From contig NC_071336.1 of assembly GCF_027744825.2 (NCBI RefSeq), positions 19,526,501-19,590,500 of the forward strand: a DNA stretch of 64,000 bases, in the 5' to 3' direction. This document shows, piece after piece, positions 61,701 through 64,000 of the stretch (positions within the stretch are counted from its first letter, which is position 1; each line of letters opens with the position of its first letter). The notes beneath the pieces were generated by a model. It made no database searches. It worked only from the letters and a program-made list of their open reading frames with translations, and was not told the DNA's origin. The DNA comes from Synchiropus splendidus. Lineage: Eukaryota; Chordata; Actinopteri; Syngnathiformes; Callionymidae. Made by a program: the position numbers and the translations under genes.

Positions 61701-64000
61701 GCTGCCAAACTTAACTAAGACAGGAGAGAGAAGGCAGTCACTTTAGTCGCCCAATTCCTCTAAAACAGGGCTGATGAGAGAATAGTTAAGCAGGAGAGTT
61801 CATTTCATCTCATGATCACTTGCTTATTAAAATTCAGAGCTGTGAGGATATAGGAGCCAGAAAATGTAAATGAGAAATTATTTGAAAGTCTTAATTATAT
61901 AGAGTCAAACCAAAGGAAGGGGCGGAAATTTTCCCATAAATAAGCAATGAAATTAAAATGCAAATTAAGTTTACAAAATGCTCATAAAAGTTACCGTTGA
62001 TATTAAATAAATTATAGTAATAACCAGAGCCTTTCATGCTCGGTTCATGCTGACCAGAGAACGTGTCAAAATCATTCACTTTTTAGGCATTTCTATCAAG
62101 CACAAGGACAGTTTCACTGTGTCCAGAAAGCGACACGAAGAATTAGCTCCAAACATAGTCATTAAATTTTCTCATTTTTGACCACATTTTCATTGACTTC
62201 ATAATTAAAATTATGCCCTTGATATCATACTATCATACATTATTTTTAAAGCCTTGTAGGTACCAAATTCTCAAGCAAGCAAGATCCCACACAATTTTGA
62301 AGACTTTATTTGCTCTTTTCTGTTGATGTACTGAGTCAGCTTAACCCTACCACCCCATCATACAAGGACTGTAACGGAAATTGTAGAATAAATGTTTTCA
62401 AACTGTGCCCTAACGTGAAGAGAATTTTAAACTGAGTGGTTCACTTGCTAGTTTGGCTGGACGATGCTGCAGTCATTCTCAGGTGAAACTATATTTTTGT
62501 ACCTCTTGTGCTGCCCAGTACGGTATAAAATTAAAAGAATTTAATCTATCCATTTAATAAAAAGGATAATAGTTCCAGGACGTTTCTTATAAGCAAAATT
62601 ATTGCTGTAAGAAAAAAGTATTCATCATGGGTTAAAAAAGTGACCAAATGGTTTAAATATTGGCTCTCGGTCATTTGAGAGTCAAAATGTAACCCCCTGC
62701 TCGCAAAATGAGTAAGAAACACCCATGTTTGGAAAGTCTCTTTGTGAAGGGGAAAAGGCTCAATGAAGAGACAGGAGAAGAGCCTATGACTTCCAAGAAG
62801 AAGAAAGTCTTTAACAATTTTTTCATGCCTTTTGTATTCAGTTTTGTGGTGTATCTCTATGCTATTTTGAAGGCTGTTTAAACGTTAAATGTTTAAACCA
62901 TAGCAACCAGAGGCAGAGAGCGTTGGGGTGCCGGTTCGAGAGGAGGAGAGTTTGGGAGTCTTAGCGGGTACACAAATGCAGAGGTCTACATACTTCATAC
63001 GGCCGGGCCACGTTCAAATTGTCAAGCGTTGAGCATTTAATGTGTTCTAGATTTGTGAGTGTGGGAAGAATGATAAACCTCCACGTATATACACATTTTG
63101 ATGTTGATTCTTATGTTTATGTTTCCCTCAACAAATAAAAAACTCCACTGCTTTTGTAGATGCAGCATAAACTTATGTTACTGTAACTTACCAAACAAAA
63201 GTCAATGGAAGTGTTCCGATCTTTATAAACAAGGATGAATTATTTGCTGTTAAAAGGTGTATCAACACATAAAATATAACCCATAAACCAAGAATTAGAA
63301 GTCAAATTAAATCTTAGTGCAGCGCTACTAAGTACTAACAGAGCCCACTCTTGCACTCCGCTCACATAGAGTATAGTAGCTCATTTGGCCTCTGGCGTCT
63401 CGTTCACGCTCCAAACTACTCATGTAACTCTTTCTTAGCATCCCATTCGACTCGCTTGAACCTTATTGTTATTCTGGTCTAATGCACCAGTGGACACTCG
63501 CCACCGTGACAGTAACTGCTACAAAGTTGGACGACTGCATAAACTGAATGGACTCAAAATATTTATTTCTGAGGTGGCGTCCTCTTTTGAGTCATTTCAC
63601 TTGCTGCGGCATATAATTTACGCATTAAGGCCCAATTCCATTTCTCACCCTTAGCACTAGCACTTGCTATTTAGTGCTCTCCACTATGAAGTGCCCTCCA
63701 ACGACAAAGTGAGACTGACGTCCCTAAGAATTGGGACAGCACTTCATGACTTTACGCTTCAATTACGTCACGTGTAAAGACGATGTAAGCTTCACTGTCT
63801 GCCCTGGTGTGTTTTGTTTGTTGATGTTGCATATCAAGTGTTCAAGACGTTTTGGAAATGCCAGGTCCTGCCTTGACAATATTGCCCTGTTTGGTGAACC
63901 AACGGAGAAGAATGGGCCACAGCTGGCTTTGATGTTAGCCTGAATGCTAGCTGACTGTTGTTTGTTAAGATGAAATAACAACATACTCATTAACATGGAA
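55705..64000. other. upstream region without recognisable genes (part 3)
   Basis: No gene recognised. 56200-56640 has the texture of vertebrate conserved noncoding DNA (balanced composition, homeodomain-type TTAATTTAAAT words, no repeats). 59464-59889 carries hAT-like end sequences (GGGAAACACTG and CAACCCTAA). The remainder is unremarkable AT-rich DNA. Confidence 0.55.

Noticed and set aside
62920..62955. GGTTCGAGA resembling a tRNA/SINE B box
   Set aside because: No matching T-stem, A box or cloverleaf upstream.

Overview
This 64 kb window is vertebrate nuclear DNA, most probably from a teleost (percomorph-like) fish. The evidence is long AT-rich introns with GT/AG splice sites, (TA)n, (CA)n and (ATCC)n microsatellites, degraded fish-type LINE fragments and many short hAT-like MITEs. 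There are no operons, no Shine-Dalgarno starts, no CRISPR array, and no rRNA or tRNA gene that I can support.

The only clear protein-coding gene is on the minus strand: the N-terminal half of dlgap1 (SAPAP1/GKAP), a postsynaptic scaffold protein. Four coding exons lie at 26257-25208, 23189-22975, 17890-17713 and 13572-13317. Their splice phases fit exactly (0, 2, 0, 1) and together they encode 566 residues plus one base. They contain all five short 'RxxSYx(K/R)A' repeats that bind the guanylate-kinase domain of PSD-95-type MAGUKs. The C-terminal half (proline-rich part, GKAP homology domain, Shank-binding tail) is not in the window and must lie beyond its left edge. A 5'-UTR acceptor at 26327 shows that at least one noncoding exon lies further right.

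The most interesting new signal is at the left edge. Within the intron after coding exon 4 is a CpG-rich island (about 2085-2663). It holds a minus-strand ATG exon (2474-2411) with a GTGAGT donor, a TATA-like box 175-181 bp upstream, and a splice phase (1) identical to that of coding exon 4. I read it as a candidate alternative promoter and first exon for a short dlgap1 isoform that lacks the PSD-95-binding repeats. A second GC-rich block with a short plus-strand ATG/donor lies at 4161. A broken LINE separates the two blocks.

Layout. 1-13316: intron 4, with the CpG island, the LINE at 2904-3971 and microsatellites. 13317-26326: coding exons and introns 1-3, with MITEs, a duplicated dispersed repeat and LINE tails. 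26327-64000: about 37.7 kb upstream of the first coding exon with no recognisable gene. It holds a 5'-truncated L1 with exact 15-bp target-site duplications (40184-41079), several hAT MITEs (two with clear 8-bp duplications at 54734-55404 and 55459-55704) and a fold-back element near 49.3 kb. This part probably belongs to a dlgap1 5'-UTR intron or its regulatory landscape. I found no wholly novel system.
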